Assembly: GCA_964352855.1 (NCBI GenBank)
Contig: CAYGTR010000025.1
Span: 1 to 43,751 of the forward strand
Direction: 5' to 3'
Source of the DNA: Litorimonas sp964352855
Lineage (GTDB): Bacteria > Pseudomonadota > Alphaproteobacteria > Caulobacterales > Maricaulaceae
DNA: 43,751 nt
A model generated the notes under the pieces. That model searched no databases. It was not told where the DNA came from and worked only from the letters and a program-made list of their open reading frames with translations. Below, one piece after another: positions 16,779-25,271 of the stretch (positions are counted from its first letter, which is position 1; each line of letters opens with the position of its first letter). The translations under genes were made by a program, and so were the position numbers.

Positions 16779-18572
16779 CTATAATCGAATTTGGCCGGAA
16801 TTTATCTTCTCAAAAACCTCATCGTCAATTGGCATGAATTTACCGTTTTCACCATCTGCATAATAAAGCGGATCGGAGATATTGGCGGGATCAAATCCAG
16901 CTTTGACCAAATTCGTCTTTTTAAATTTAAACGTACTTGTCGTATCTGACTCTTTGGACAAGCGCAGGAAAACGGGACGGGCATAGAAAGGGAGTTCTGC
17001 GTTGATAATTCCCATAAGTGTATCGAGATCAATATCCACCTCGCTGACCAAAGATGCCATACCGGCACGTCCGTCATAGCCAGGCACAGCCACGCCATAC
17101 ACATTAGCTTGCGTAATGCCTTCATATTTTGAGAGCACAGCCGCGACTTCGCCTGTCGCCACATTTTCGGCCTTCCAACGATAGGTATCTCCCACGCGGT
17201 CCATGAAGTAAAAATAGCCAAGCTTATCTCGACGCATTAAATCGCCTGTACGGAACCACGCATCGCCTTTTTTGAAAACATTGCGTAGAATTTTCTTATC
17301 TGTCGCCGCTTCGTTTTCATAGCCATCAAAGCGAAAACGGGGATCGTCTGTGCGGATCTCACCAATCATTTCACCAATTTCATCATGATCGGCCCTTATA
17401 CAAAACCCGTCGGCCCCACGGGGGTTTTCCTCGGTGTCGACATCAAACCGAACGATATCAATATTGAATTTAAATTTCAGATAGTCTGGCACCCGGCCGA
17501 CAGCGCCGATTGGGCCATCCAGATTGATCAGGCTAACATTCCCCTCGGTCGCCCCGTAAAATTCAATAATGTGCGGGATGTTAAACCGCTTCACGAAGCC
17601 TTCCCAGACTTCGGGGCGAAGGCCATTACCAATGGCCCATCGGATTTTATGTTCGCGTTCCAAAGGATGCGCATTTGCTGATAAAAGAAAACGACAAAGC
17701 TCCCCAACATAAGTGAATTGTGTCGCCCCATGACGCACAGCTTCATCCCAAAACTTAGTCACCGAAAACTTAGGCTGCACAATAACCGCCCCGCCATTTG
17801 TCAAAGAACAGCCGACGCCCACAAGGCCGCCCGTCGCATGATACATCGGTAGCACCATCATCATACGATCTGTTGGCCCTGACCTAGCACCCGTACCTAT
17901 ACCGCGCATATAATTTTGCGCACGGACATGGGTAACTTTGGCCGCTTTTGGCAAACCCGTCGTGCCGGAAGTAAACATCTTCATCGCCATACCACCGGCC
18001 TTTAGACCTTTGCGTAATGACTTTGCAGGACGATTAGGCACAATATCCACGAGAGCCAAATCAAAACTCTCGAAATCGGGAAGTTCGCCAAAAGCCGACC
18101 AAACCTTTAAATCCACAGTCACGTCTTTTGTCGCGGCAGCCCATTGGTCCGCCATCTCATGATCCAGAATCATATGTGCGGCTTCAGAAATATTGACGCA
18201 ATGCGCGAGAGCCGAACCTGAGAGTTGGAAATTTAAAAGCGCAGGGGTCACTGCAATTTTTGACAAACCAAACCAAAGCGCGACATATTCAAGACGATTG
18301 CGTACAAAAACGGCAACTGTATCACCAGCCTTTAATCCTTGGTCTTGTGCCCAACCTGCGACTTTGTTGGCGTAGCTTTCAAACTCATCATAGGTCCATT
18401 GACGATCATCTTCGATAAAAGCAGTGTTGGCCCCAAACTTATCGACACGCATTTCAATTTCGTCAGCGATAAGGTGATTACTTTCGGCATCCACATCTTT
18501 GACGGCTTTTAACATGCGCAAAAGTCCACTCACGAATTTCGTTTCGCGTTTTATTGTCGTGAGCATGCCCAT
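16779..18572 (-). CDS. Long/very-long-chain acyl-CoA synthetase (SLC27/FATP-like)
   Basis: 597-aa ANL-superfamily enzyme that activates fatty acids with ATP and CoA. Motifs present: P-loop MFTSGTTGLPKAAKVTH, MMMVLPMYHATGGL, the IEFYGATEGNVS motif, FRTGDLMRRDKLGYFYFMDR and the hinge followed by TYRWKAENVATGEV, as in FATP/SLC27-type enzymes. The catalytic Lys is likely in TSTFKFKKTNLVK. The ATG at 18572 has GGGAAAAG just upstream. A TTG at 18599 would add nine residues. Followed closely by the DUF924 gene. The substrate chain length is inferred from the subfamily. Confidence 0.92.
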   Translation of the reverse strand: MGMLTTIKRETKFVSGLLRMLKAVKDVDAESNHLIADEIEMRVDKFGANTAFIEDDRQWTYDEFESYANKVAGWAQDQGLKAGDTVAVFVRNRLEYVALWFGLSKIAVTPALLNFQLSGSALAHCVNISEAAHMILDHEMADQWAAATKDVTVDLKVWSAFGELPDFESFDLALVDIVPNRPAKSLRKGLKAGGMAMKMFTSGTTGLPKAAKVTHVRAQNYMRGIGTGARSGPTDRMMMVLPMYHATGGLVGVGCSLTNGGAVIVQPKFSVTKFWDEAVRHGATQFTYVGELCRFLLSANAHPLEREHKIRWAIGNGLRPEVWEGFVKRFNIPHIIEFYGATEGNVSLINLDGPIGAVGRVPDYLKFKFNIDIVRFDVDTEENPRGADGFCIRADHDEIGEMIGEIRTDDPRFRFDGYENEAATDKKILRNVFKKGDAWFRTGDLMRRDKLGYFYFMDRVGDTYRWKAENVATGEVAAVLSKYEGITQANVYGVAVPGYDGRAGMASLVSEVDIDLDTLMGIINAELPFYARPVFLRLSKESDTTSTFKFKKTNLVKAGFDPANISDPLYYADGENGKFMPIDDEVFEKINSGQIRL

Positions 18573-18701
18573 AGTCTTTTCCCATTTAGATGGTTGCAAT
18601 TTTCATACGTTAATAGAGAGCCGCAAACTATGGTCAAGCAAGTCATTTATATGTTTACGATAGTCTTGGGCTATGGATCATTCGCGCGACTTCATACGAT
18701 T

Positions 18702-18734
18702 AAAAAACCCGGTTGCCTTTGGGAAACAACCGGG
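18702..18734 (-). terminator. Strong minus-strand terminator
   Basis: A perfect 8-bp stem, CCCGGTTG (18708-18715) with CAACCGGG (18727-18734), is followed on the minus strand by six T (18707-18702). It ends transcripts coming from 18735 upward, i.e. the small ORF region and possibly the Arg-rich protein gene. It also insulates the acyl-CoA synthetase gene. Confidence 0.85.
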
Positions 18735-18818
18735 TCAATTTTTGACTAGCTTTACATAGGGCTCGCGTGGGAGAGTGAGACCTATCGTGGAAGTGCTTGA
18801 GTTATGCAACTCATACAT
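18735..18818 (-). CDS. Candidate microprotein or small RNA unit upstream of a terminator
   Basis: The 362-base gap between the acyl-CoA synthetase and the Arg-rich protein holds no long gene but is not empty. A GGGAGG (18825-18820) is followed by two overlapping ATGs. The one at 18818 opens a 27-codon frame ending at the base before the terminator stem; its start is only one base from the GGAGG. The one at 18814 is spaced five bases, better for initiation, but gives just ten residues (MSCITQALPR). A TTG at 18809 gives 24 residues in the longer frame. The short frame contains a palindrome, TGAGTT with AACTCA. A TTGAAA/TGATAA pair upstream could be a weak promoter. It may equally be a non-coding small RNA. 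Confidence 0.3.
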   Translation of the reverse strand: MYELHNSSTSTIGLTLPREPYVKLVKN

Positions 18819-18934
18819 TCCTCCCTAATTTTGCAATCATTATGCCAGTTTATCAGGCGATTATCTGCTTCTTTTTCAAGGTTTAAACGAAAATTAGCAC
18901 AGGCAAACAAACTGGCTGTGCCAATTTAAAACAG

Positions 18935-20584
18935 TCATCGTGGATATTGGCCTGTCGTTAACAGACAAGTACCGTTCGGCTGCTTGACGGAACCTGTCGG
19001 ACAAGGCGCTTCAATACGGCTATTCGCATTGGGATTGTTATAAACCGGCTCCTGATAGCGTGGTTCTTGATAAACAGGTGCTTGGTAAGCCGGCGAAGGT
19101 CGCTTTGACACACTGGTCGATGACAAAAATTCGCCGCCTGTTGCCAATCTAAAGCCTTCGATATAATTCGGCGGCACGAAGATCGGGTATTCCCGTCCCC
19201 CATTATCCAACGCCAAGATTGTAAGGCCATCAAAACGCGCTGCTTGTAAACGTTCAGCAGGAATGAACACGCTTAACGTTTCTTCTCTGGCGCAGTCTAC
19301 GTCCACGCTGCGAATGACTTCACGTCCATAAGACGTACGCTTAGGGAAGAAATTCAGCTGACGTTTTTCATTACTGCTTGTATTGCGTCGGCTATTTTTA
19401 ATCGTGCCAAATTCTCTTTGTGAACGTTTGCCGCCACGAGACTCAGAGCGTCTTGGTTCGGCTCTGGGTTGAGCTCTCGGCTGCGATCTAGGTTCAGAAC
19501 GCGGCTGTGTCCGTACTTCACTACGACGTGGAGCAGGACGTGCTTCTGCGCGAGGCGCTGGGTTTGCGGCGCGGGGCGAAGAATCTATTTGTGGCATTGT
19601 CACGGGTCTGCGGCTTTCGCGGGTTTGCGGTCTAACTTCACGACGCGACTCATTACCTCTGGAATTTCGGTCCGTCTGAATACGACGTCCTTCACTGCGG
19701 CGATTATTATCGCGATTGCGGGTTTCCGCATTTTCTGCCCGCGGCTGTCTCCTATCCACCGTGGTACCCATACGACCCCGACGGTCTTGCCTGACAATTG
19801 TTGAACCCGCATCATCATTCCGACGTTGATCACGAACCTGGTCTCTGTTGCGGTCTCTATTGCCGTCTCTGACACGATCTCTATCATTGCGGGCACTGTC
19901 GTTGCGACGATCTCTATCACCTCGCACACGATCATCGCGTCTATCACGCGTATTGAAACCGCCATGCCTTGGGAAGGTCGCTCGACCCCAACCGCCATAG
20001 TTCCCATGACGGAAACCACGATTTCTCCAATAAGGTCTGTCAAAGCGACCAAAGCGGTGGTGTCCACCGTAAAAACGCGACGGACGGAAAATGGAAAAGC
20101 CGATCACCGGCGCATAATAATAAGTATGGTCATAGACAACATCGCGCACATTGCGCGAACATTCGAGAATACGACGGTCTCGGCGAACAGCAGGCGCTAA
20201 TGACCCGGATAAGAAGGCGGCATCCGTAAACCCGCGCCCGTCAAAAGGGTCATCACTGGCTGAGTTATAATAAAAGGCGATATCCATAATCACACCGTCT
20301 TCATAAACCTCGCCGTCTATTGTCGTGACGGGCACACCCGGCGAACGCAGACTTACGGAGCCGGCCATCGAATTATCTTGTTCAAAGGGATCAAATGTCG
20401 GCGCAATAAATTCCATCGTGCCCGTGCGGTTGTTAAATTCACGTTGCACATCTCGGGCAATATCGGTCGGATTGAGATCTGGTAGAGACAGCGCCTCATT
20501 CGCAAAAGCGGGAACAGCAAGTGACGTCGAGAGCATAAGAGCGGAAGCCAGCAAGCTGGCGCGTATGTGTGATATCATATTCAT
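18935..20584 (-). CDS. Arg-rich low-complexity secreted protein, unknown
   Basis: 549-aa exported protein with no recognised family. The signal peptide ends in SLAVPAFA. Residues ~25-190 form a folded-looking part with a YYYAPVIGFSIFRPSRFYGG segment. From ~190 to ~420 it is extremely Arg-rich, first as RD/RN/DR repeats and then as PR/EPR/QPR repeats. The end, ~430-549, is a second folded part with three Cys (VDVDCAREETLSVFIP ... APCPTGSVKQPNGTC) after a run of YQEP/YQAP units. The ATG at 20584 has AGGA six bases upstream. The basic middle could bind nucleic acid or acidic polymers; this is inference only. Confidence 0.75.
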   Translation of the reverse strand: MNMISHIRASLLASALMLSTSLAVPAFANEALSLPDLNPTDIARDVQREFNNRTGTMEFIAPTFDPFEQDNSMAGSVSLRSPGVPVTTIDGEVYEDGVIMDIAFYYNSASDDPFDGRGFTDAAFLSGSLAPAVRRDRRILECSRNVRDVVYDHTYYYAPVIGFSIFRPSRFYGGHHRFGRFDRPYWRNRGFRHGNYGGWGRATFPRHGGFNTRDRRDDRVRGDRDRRNDSARNDRDRVRDGNRDRNRDQVRDQRRNDDAGSTIVRQDRRGRMGTTVDRRQPRAENAETRNRDNNRRSEGRRIQTDRNSRGNESRREVRPQTRESRRPVTMPQIDSSPRAANPAPRAEARPAPRRSEVRTQPRSEPRSQPRAQPRAEPRRSESRGGKRSQREFGTIKNSRRNTSSNEKRQLNFFPKRTSYGREVIRSVDVDCAREETLSVFIPAERLQAARFDGLTILALDNGGREYPIFVPPNYIEGFRLATGGEFLSSTSVSKRPSPAYQAPVYQEPRYQEPVYNNPNANSRIEAPCPTGSVKQPNGTCLLTTGQYPR

Positions 20585-20696
20585 ATGCTTTCCTAACATA
20601 TCAGAGTTAGGTGCAAGCTGAAAGCCATGTTCACATATCATTCATGATTAGAGATTGTTTTTATTAGGAAAATTCAGAGTGACTGCGACAGATAGC

Positions 20697-21425
20697 CTAA
20701 AAATTATCTTTCGCCGCACGAATTTCGCCAAGCCGCTCATCCGTTTCGGCCCGCATAAACGGGTTCGTTGCCAGTTCTTTGGCAATCGTTGTGGGTACAG
20801 TCGGCTCACCTTTCTCGCGCTTTGCTTTTGCCGCCTTCATCGCTTTCAACAAATCAGGATTATCTGGCTCAACAGTTAGAGCGAACGCTGCGTTGGAGAG
20901 CGTATATTCATGCGCGCAATAGACTTCTGTGTCAGACGGCAATGCAGCCAGTTTTGAGAGGCTTGCACGCATTTGAGCGGGCGTGCCTTCAAATAAGCGC
21001 CCGCACCCCATTACAAAAAGCGTATCCCCGACAAAAACTGCGCTAGCATCAGGCACATAATAAATAATGTGGTCTTTTGTATGTCCCGGTGTGTGCCAGA
21101 CATGCACTGTATGTTCACCGAACATAAAGCGATCACCCTCACCTACACCTTTATCAAGCCCCGGAATGCGTCCCTTAATCATATCCGGGCCGGTAATCAT
21201 GATATTGTGCTTATCTTTTAGAGCCGTATTTCCGCCTGTATGATCCCAATGATGGTGGGTGTTCCAGATGTCCGTTAATGTCCAACCGCGGCTCTCACAT
21301 TGACGTAAGATTTCATCACCGTCAGGCGTATCAATCGTGGCTGTCTTGCCACTGATAGGATCATGGATAAGAAGGCCGTAATTATCAGATAAACACGGAA
21401 ATAGAGCAATTTCTAGATCAGACAT
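20697..21425 (-). CDS. gloB: Hydroxyacylglutathione hydrolase (glyoxalase II)
   Basis: 242-aa metallo-beta-lactamase-fold thioesterase that hydrolyses S-lactoylglutathione to lactate and glutathione. Metal ligands are in NTHHHWDHTGGN, the HTPGHTKDHIIYY loop and the VFVGDTLFVMGCGRLFEG segment, and a late CAHEYTLSNAAFAL helps bind glutathione. The C-terminal substrate-binding helices end in NPFMRAETDERL. The ATG at 21425 has GGAAGGG upstream. It begins four bases after the stop of the small membrane protein gene, so the two form an operon. Confidence 0.95.
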   Translation of the reverse strand: MSDLEIALFPCLSDNYGLLIHDPISGKTATIDTPDGDEILRQCESRGWTLTDIWNTHHHWDHTGGNTALKDKHNIMITGPDMIKGRIPGLDKGVGEGDRFMFGEHTVHVWHTPGHTKDHIIYYVPDASAVFVGDTLFVMGCGRLFEGTPAQMRASLSKLAALPSDTEVYCAHEYTLSNAAFALTVEPDNPDLLKAMKAAKAKREKGEPTVPTTIAKELATNPFMRAETDERLGEIRAAKDNF

Positions 21426-21429
21426 ATCT

Positions 21430-21840
21430 CTACCCTTCCTCGGGAGGTTCGCCAAATTTCGCAATAATGCCCATGAAAATAACGGCCACAAAAGGCCAGA
21501 CCATCAAAAACATATAAATATAGAAATTCAAAGCGATCTTATCCTCTGGCAATACGCTGTCATCGAGGTTTTGTAATTGAAGGCCCGTCACAGCGTAAAA
21601 CAGCCATATAGCCACGGTTGTTATAGCGATCATCCATAAAGACCGAGTCACACGCGGCCTCGGTTTCATGGCAGAACCAATTAACAAAAAAGGTATCGCT
21701 GCAAAAATAGCGTTGCCTATCAACCCAACAGGCGCAACGAAAACCTTGTCCATTTGCCCTGAACCGCCAAAGACGATCAAATCATTTAAAAAGGGGAGTA
21801 AAAAGACAATAAATGTCGGCAATAGCGCGTGTTTGTTCAT
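21430..21840 (-). CDS. Small four-helix membrane protein, unknown
   Basis: 136-aa integral membrane protein with about four hydrophobic segments (HALLPTFIVFLLPFLNDLIV, NAIFAAIPFLLIG, LWMIAITTVAIWLFYAVTG and IYMFLMVWPFVAVIFMGII) and a short acidic end. No family was recognised. It is the first gene of an operon with gloB, but the link to methylglyoxal detoxification is not evident from sequence. No clear ribosome binding site lies before the ATG. Confidence 0.65.
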   Translation of the reverse strand: MNKHALLPTFIVFLLPFLNDLIVFGGSGQMDKVFVAPVGLIGNAIFAAIPFLLIGSAMKPRPRVTRSLWMIAITTVAIWLFYAVTGLQLQNLDDSVLPEDKIALNFYIYMFLMVWPFVAVIFMGIIAKFGEPPEEG

Positions 21841-22012
21841 GAATTAGCTTATGGGCAAAACCAATGTGAATAACAAGACCGGACAATAATCGTCCTCTGC
21901 TTTGTCACATTAAGCCACAGTGATTTCAGAATTGACTCTGCTCAGCGTAAGCGCCAAATTAGTCTTGCTTAAACTTTTTATTTCGTCTCCTTTCGAATGG
22001 GGTTTGGGCATA

Positions 22013-22038
22013 GGCGACAGGGTGGCACTCCTGTCGCC
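22013..22038. repeat. Hairpin downstream of the UrcA-like gene
   Basis: A perfect 9-bp stem, GGCGACAGG (22013-22021) with CCTGTCGCC (22030-22038), lies 22 bases past the UrcA-like stop. No T-run follows on the minus strand, so it is at best an atypical terminator or an RNA-stabilising hairpin. The rest of the 21841-22059 gap shows nothing recognisable. Confidence 0.4.
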
Positions 22039-22059
22039 ATTATCCCCCGAAAGCTTGGA

Positions 22060-22419
22060 TTAAGTGCCAGCCTTACCGGCTTCTACGTCAGTTTTACCGA
22101 CAGACTTAAATCTTGTATCAATCTTTTGCTCAAAGCTTTTAACTAAAGCGGAGACACATTCGCGCTCGTCGTGATGTGCGCGAGTACCTCTAATACCTTT
22201 TATTTCACACGCATCAGAGGCTTTAGCTCGAAAGGTTCTTACGGCTTTAGCGCGGTCTGCAGCTGTTTCAATTTTTGGCATTTCCATGGTAATAGTGATG
22301 TCTTCTTTAGCCCCTACGGCCGCATGGGCCTGTAATGCGCTGAAACTCATAATGACGCCTATAGCGGCGAGTGCAGCGAAGGGACGACGTGTCTTGGTTT
22401 TAGGGGATAACTCTCTCAT
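22060..22419 (-). CDS. UrcA-like small secreted protein
   Basis: 119-aa exported protein. A Sec signal (RPFAALAAIGVIMSFSALQA, cleaved after AHA) is followed by a ~75-residue domain with two Cys. The pattern of an N-terminal beta strand (EDITITMEMPKI), an ADRAKAVRTFRAKASDAC helix and a second helix after a Cys (RECVSALVKSFEQKI) resembles the UrcA family of Caulobacterales and relatives, function unknown. The match is by pattern only. The ATG at 22419 has AAGGAGA upstream and a long, structured leader (22420-22523). Confidence 0.55.
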   Translation of the reverse strand: MRELSPKTKTRRPFAALAAIGVIMSFSALQAHAAVGAKEDITITMEMPKIETAADRAKAVRTFRAKASDACEIKGIRGTRAHHDERECVSALVKSFEQKIDTRFKSVGKTDVEAGKAGT

Positions 22420-22432
22420 GCTCGATTCTCCT

Positions 22433-22523
22433 TTATATTGAGCGTTTGGAAAGTGGTGGCACCCACCTTCCGGTAACAAGGGCACCCGTTTGAAGGTAAG
22501 CGTCCTTATTGTTTTCAATATAA
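22433..22523 (-). promoter_or_regulatory. Structured leader of the UrcA-like gene
   Basis: In the 5' region a 9-bp inverted repeat (arms 22433-22441 and 22515-22523, TTATATTGA/TCAATATAA) brackets ~75 bases that hold a second hairpin built on GGTGG/CCACC. The inner arm directly adjoins the AAGGAGA ribosome binding site, so pairing would place the site at the base of a stem. Confidence 0.35.
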
Positions 22524-22680
22524 GACATTTGTCGTAATGTCAAATTTTTATTGTTTATCAATAATTATTTTGTGTTTAGGTTTCAGAAAGACAACTCAAG
22601 CCTGAGTCTCTTGTATTTGTTAATATCTGCCCCATATCCTCTTGATGTGAAAATCAAAGCAAGGCCGGCTCACTTTGGTC

Positions 22681-22708
22681 TTGACCGTTTGAAGTGAAAC
22701 CTTATGGG
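22681..22708 (+). promoter_or_regulatory. greA promoter candidate
   Basis: TTGACC (22681-22686) and TATGGG (22703-22708) are separated by 16 bases. This would start transcription about 30 bases before the greA ATG. The -10 is imperfect. Confidence 0.4.
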
Positions 22709-22745
22709 TTTTGCTACTCATTTTTTGAGAATTGGACTGGAAGAC

Positions 22746-23219
22746 ATGCAAAAATATCCGATGACCGTTAAAGGCCATGCCGCTTTGGAAGCAGAGCTAA
22801 AACATTTGAAAACTGTGGAACGCCCCGAAGTTATTCAGGCGATCTCTGTCGCACGTGAACATGGCGACCTCTCAGAAAATGCAGAATACCACGCCGCCAA
22901 AGAAAAACAGGGCTTTATTGAAGGGCGTATTCAAGAACTCGAATCTAAACTGTCACTGGCTCAAGTCATTGATCCAACGGAGATGTCCGGCGAAACTGTT
23001 CGTTTTGGGGCTACAGTGAAAATTGTTAATGAAGATACGGATGAAGAAAGTATCTATCAAATTGTTGGCGAAGACGAAGCTAGTATTAAGAATGGTAAGG
23101 TGTCGATTACATCACCTATTGCACGTGCTATGATTTCAAAAGTTGTCGGCGATGTGTTCGAAGTCGTCGCGCCAGGTGGTTCTAAGGTCTATGAAATTCT
23201 CGAAGTGAGTTTCATTTAA
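22746..23219 (+). CDS. greA: Transcription elongation factor GreA
   Basis: 157-aa factor that rescues backtracked RNA polymerase by stimulating transcript cleavage. The N-terminal coiled coil carries the conserved ARE-HGDLSENAEYHAAKE tip with its acidic residues. The C-terminal FKBP-like domain has the YQIVGEDEASIKNGKVSITS and ARAMISKVVGDVFEVVAPGG signatures. The ATG at 22746 has GGAAG upstream and matches the usual MxKxPMT start; an in-frame ATG at 22704 would add 14 untypical residues. The ELM1-family gene follows after 20 bases on the same strand, probably co-transcribed. Confidence 0.96.
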   Translation: MQKYPMTVKGHAALEAELKHLKTVERPEVIQAISVAREHGDLSENAEYHAAKEKQGFIEGRIQELESKLSLAQVIDPTEMSGETVRFGATVKIVNEDTDEESIYQIVGEDEASIKNGKVSITSPIARAMISKVVGDVFEVVAPGGSKVYEILEVSFI

Positions 23220-23239
23220 TATATGAAGTCAGATTATCT

Positions 23240-24232
23240 ATGACCTTGGATATACCGAATGATAACCCAGTTTGTTGGGTTATCAGTGATGGAAAGCGGG
23301 GCATTGAAAATCAAGCGTGGGGTTTGGCGGAAGCTGCCTCTAGGTTGCGTACAGTCGACATCGTCAAACATGTTCTAACAGCGGGCAAAGCCTTTCGCGC
23401 CGCAACACCTCTTATGCAATTTGCCCTCAAATCATCTCTTAAAGATTACAAATTACCGATTCAAACACCTGACATTGCGATTGGGTGTGGTCGCCAGGCA
23501 ATCGCCGCACTTTTGGCTCTCAAGAAAACCGATCCAGACTGTTTTATAGTCTATGTGCAAGATCCCAAAATTGACCCTGAACGTTTTGATCTTGTTATAG
23601 CGCCTGAACATGACCGTTTAACAGGTTCTAATGTTGAGACAATGATTGGGTCTCCTAACCGCGTGACGCGGGATAAGATTATAAAAGAAACGCTTGCCTT
23701 TGAAACTCAGCTTGATGCCTTACCCATGCCACGTGCAGCGTTTTTGATTGGGGGCCCTTCAAAAACATTCCTATTTACAAAAGCAGATCATGAAAATCAT
23801 TTAGCCGCAGCACGTGACCTCGCCTCCAAAGGCTATAGTCTTTTAATCACGACCTCTCGTCGGACACCGAGTTGGGCAGTTGACGGCTATATGGCTTTAG
23901 CTAATGAGCTGAGGCATGTTTGGGTTCATAGCAATGTAGGCGACAATCCTTATTTTGCGTTTCTAGGAGGGGCCGAGATCATTCTCGTTACAGCAGAAAG
24001 TACAAACATGCTGACAGAGGCATGCAGCACAGGAAAACCCGTCTTCACTTTACCAGTATCCGGTGACCCAGGGAAATTTGCCAAGCTCTATCAATCGCTT
24101 GTTCAAAAATGTAACTTACAGCCTTACACAGGGATACAAAAAACACCCGATTACAAACCGTTGGATGAAACATTCCGTGTCGCAGAGCAGCTTTGGGCCC
24201 ATTATGATCGACGCAACGCTATATTGAATTAG
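23240..24232 (+). CDS. ELM1-family (DUF1022) protein, GT-B-like fold
   Basis: 330-aa protein of the bacterial ELM1 group, whose plant members act in mitochondrial fission. Visible family segments: CWVISDGKRGIENQAWGLAEA at the start, TPDIAIGCGRQAIAALLAL, VYVQDPKIDPERFDLVIAPEHD, and the late ILVTAESTNMLTEACSTGKPVF, which resembles the donor-binding end of GT-B glycosyltransferases. A glycan-modifying role is only a fold-based guess. It lies downstream of greA and converges on the ThuA gene. Confidence 0.88.
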   Translation: MTLDIPNDNPVCWVISDGKRGIENQAWGLAEAASRLRTVDIVKHVLTAGKAFRAATPLMQFALKSSLKDYKLPIQTPDIAIGCGRQAIAALLALKKTDPDCFIVYVQDPKIDPERFDLVIAPEHDRLTGSNVETMIGSPNRVTRDKIIKETLAFETQLDALPMPRAAFLIGGPSKTFLFTKADHENHLAAARDLASKGYSLLITTSRRTPSWAVDGYMALANELRHVWVHSNVGDNPYFAFLGGAEIILVTAESTNMLTEACSTGKPVFTLPVSGDPGKFAKLYQSLVQKCNLQPYTGIQKTPDYKPLDETFRVAEQLWAHYDRRNAILN

Positions 24233-24240
24233 AGCCTCAT

Positions 24241-25134
24241 TTATTGTGGGCAGAACGCTCCATCCGGGTCTCGCTCTTGACGCACCCAAGCCATGGCATT
24301 TCTTAGCAGCGTCAGATGTGCTTCATTTTCATAACTCTCGACATGATGGCCTAAAGCTGAATATACCATTCGTCCTTGGCCAGGGCATTTTGCCCACACA
24401 ATCGGATGATCAGTTGCCTCCGGGCCCATCCGAAGGTCTGACACATCGCCGTAAACATTGTTGACAGGCGAATAAGTACTCTCGTCCAGTCCTGCCAAAA
24501 CCGTGACTTTGCCTTTCACAGGACCCTCAAAACTGTACCACTCGTCCTTATGCGAAAAGCCCTCTTCCAAACCCAACATAACGGGGTGGTCAGTGGCTAG
24601 CGTGACGACCATTGCCATTTGGAACTGCGGGTCGGCGGGATGGCCGATAAATGTTGTTCCGACAAGCTCTTTATACCAAGGCCAGTTTTCGCCGGCACTA
24701 CCGTCTCCGCTGCCATGCTGAAGAATGATCCCCCCGCCTTCTTCGACAAATTTTTGCAAAGCCTGACGTTGGCTTTGATTCAAAATTTGGCTGCCCGTCA
24801 TGGAGTTTAAAATAATGACGGAAAATTTCTCAAGATAAGTTTGATTGAATATCTCTGGTGCTTCTGTGGTGAAAAGACCCACGCCGTTTTTATCGGTTTC
24901 AGCCGCCCAAAAAGCTGAAGCGCCCGCAATACCCGAGTCGTGCCGCCAGTCTTGGGTGCCTGAAAATATCAGCACCGAATTTTCGCCCAAATAGTCGAAG
25001 CTTCGAGGCAGTTTAAAGTCAGACTTAACGCTAGGAGTTGTCACTTCTTCTTGTTTAGTCTCCGCACCGCTTGATGTGCATCCCCAAAAAAGGAATGGAC
25101 TGAGAACAGAAAGACAAAGAGCGTTGATTTTCAT
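24241..25134 (-). CDS. ThuA-domain lipoprotein
   Basis: 297-aa exported lipoprotein (signal ends in SPFLFWGC, a loose lipobox) with a ThuA/glutamine-amidotransferase-like domain. Signatures: NSVLIFSGTQDWRHDSGIAGASAF, FSVIILNSMTGSQILNQSQR, VEEGGGIILQHGSGD, ATDHPIVWAKCPGQGRMVYS and ALGHHVESYENEAHLTLLRN. ThuA-fold proteins are linked to trehalose or sugar-derivative metabolism in some bacteria, but here only the fold is sure. Divergent from trxB. Confidence 0.88.
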   Translation of the reverse strand: MKINALCLSVLSPFLFWGCTSSGAETKQEEVTTPSVKSDFKLPRSFDYLGENSVLIFSGTQDWRHDSGIAGASAFWAAETDKNGVGLFTTEAPEIFNQTYLEKFSVIILNSMTGSQILNQSQRQALQKFVEEGGGIILQHGSGDGSAGENWPWYKELVGTTFIGHPADPQFQMAMVVTLATDHPVMLGLEEGFSHKDEWYSFEGPVKGKVTVLAGLDESTYSPVNNVYGDVSDLRMGPEATDHPIVWAKCPGQGRMVYSALGHHVESYENEAHLTLLRNAMAWVRQERDPDGAFCPQ

Positions 25135-25214
25135 GTTATCTCAAATACAAGGGATTGCCGCTTTTGCAAGCCCGCTCATATTGGATTTATCCCCTTTGAA
25201 TCTGTCCCGTTCGC

Positions 25215-25243
25215 TTGCGAATCCTCTAAGCCACACCTATCTA
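25215..25243 (+). promoter_or_regulatory. trxB promoter
   Basis: TTGCGA (25215-25220) and TATCTA (25238-25243) are separated by 17 bases, 29 bases upstream of the trxB ATG. An AAGGGA precedes the start codon by about eight bases. Confidence 0.55.
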
Positions 25244-25271
25244 GAACTGAAATTGTTAAGGGAAATCTCTT

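Noticed and set aside
19600..20200. Frames of 124-155 codons on both strands within the Arg-rich protein gene
   Set aside because: Products are the out-of-frame reading of Arg codon repeats (Ile/Thr/Val runs); no ribosome binding site or family.
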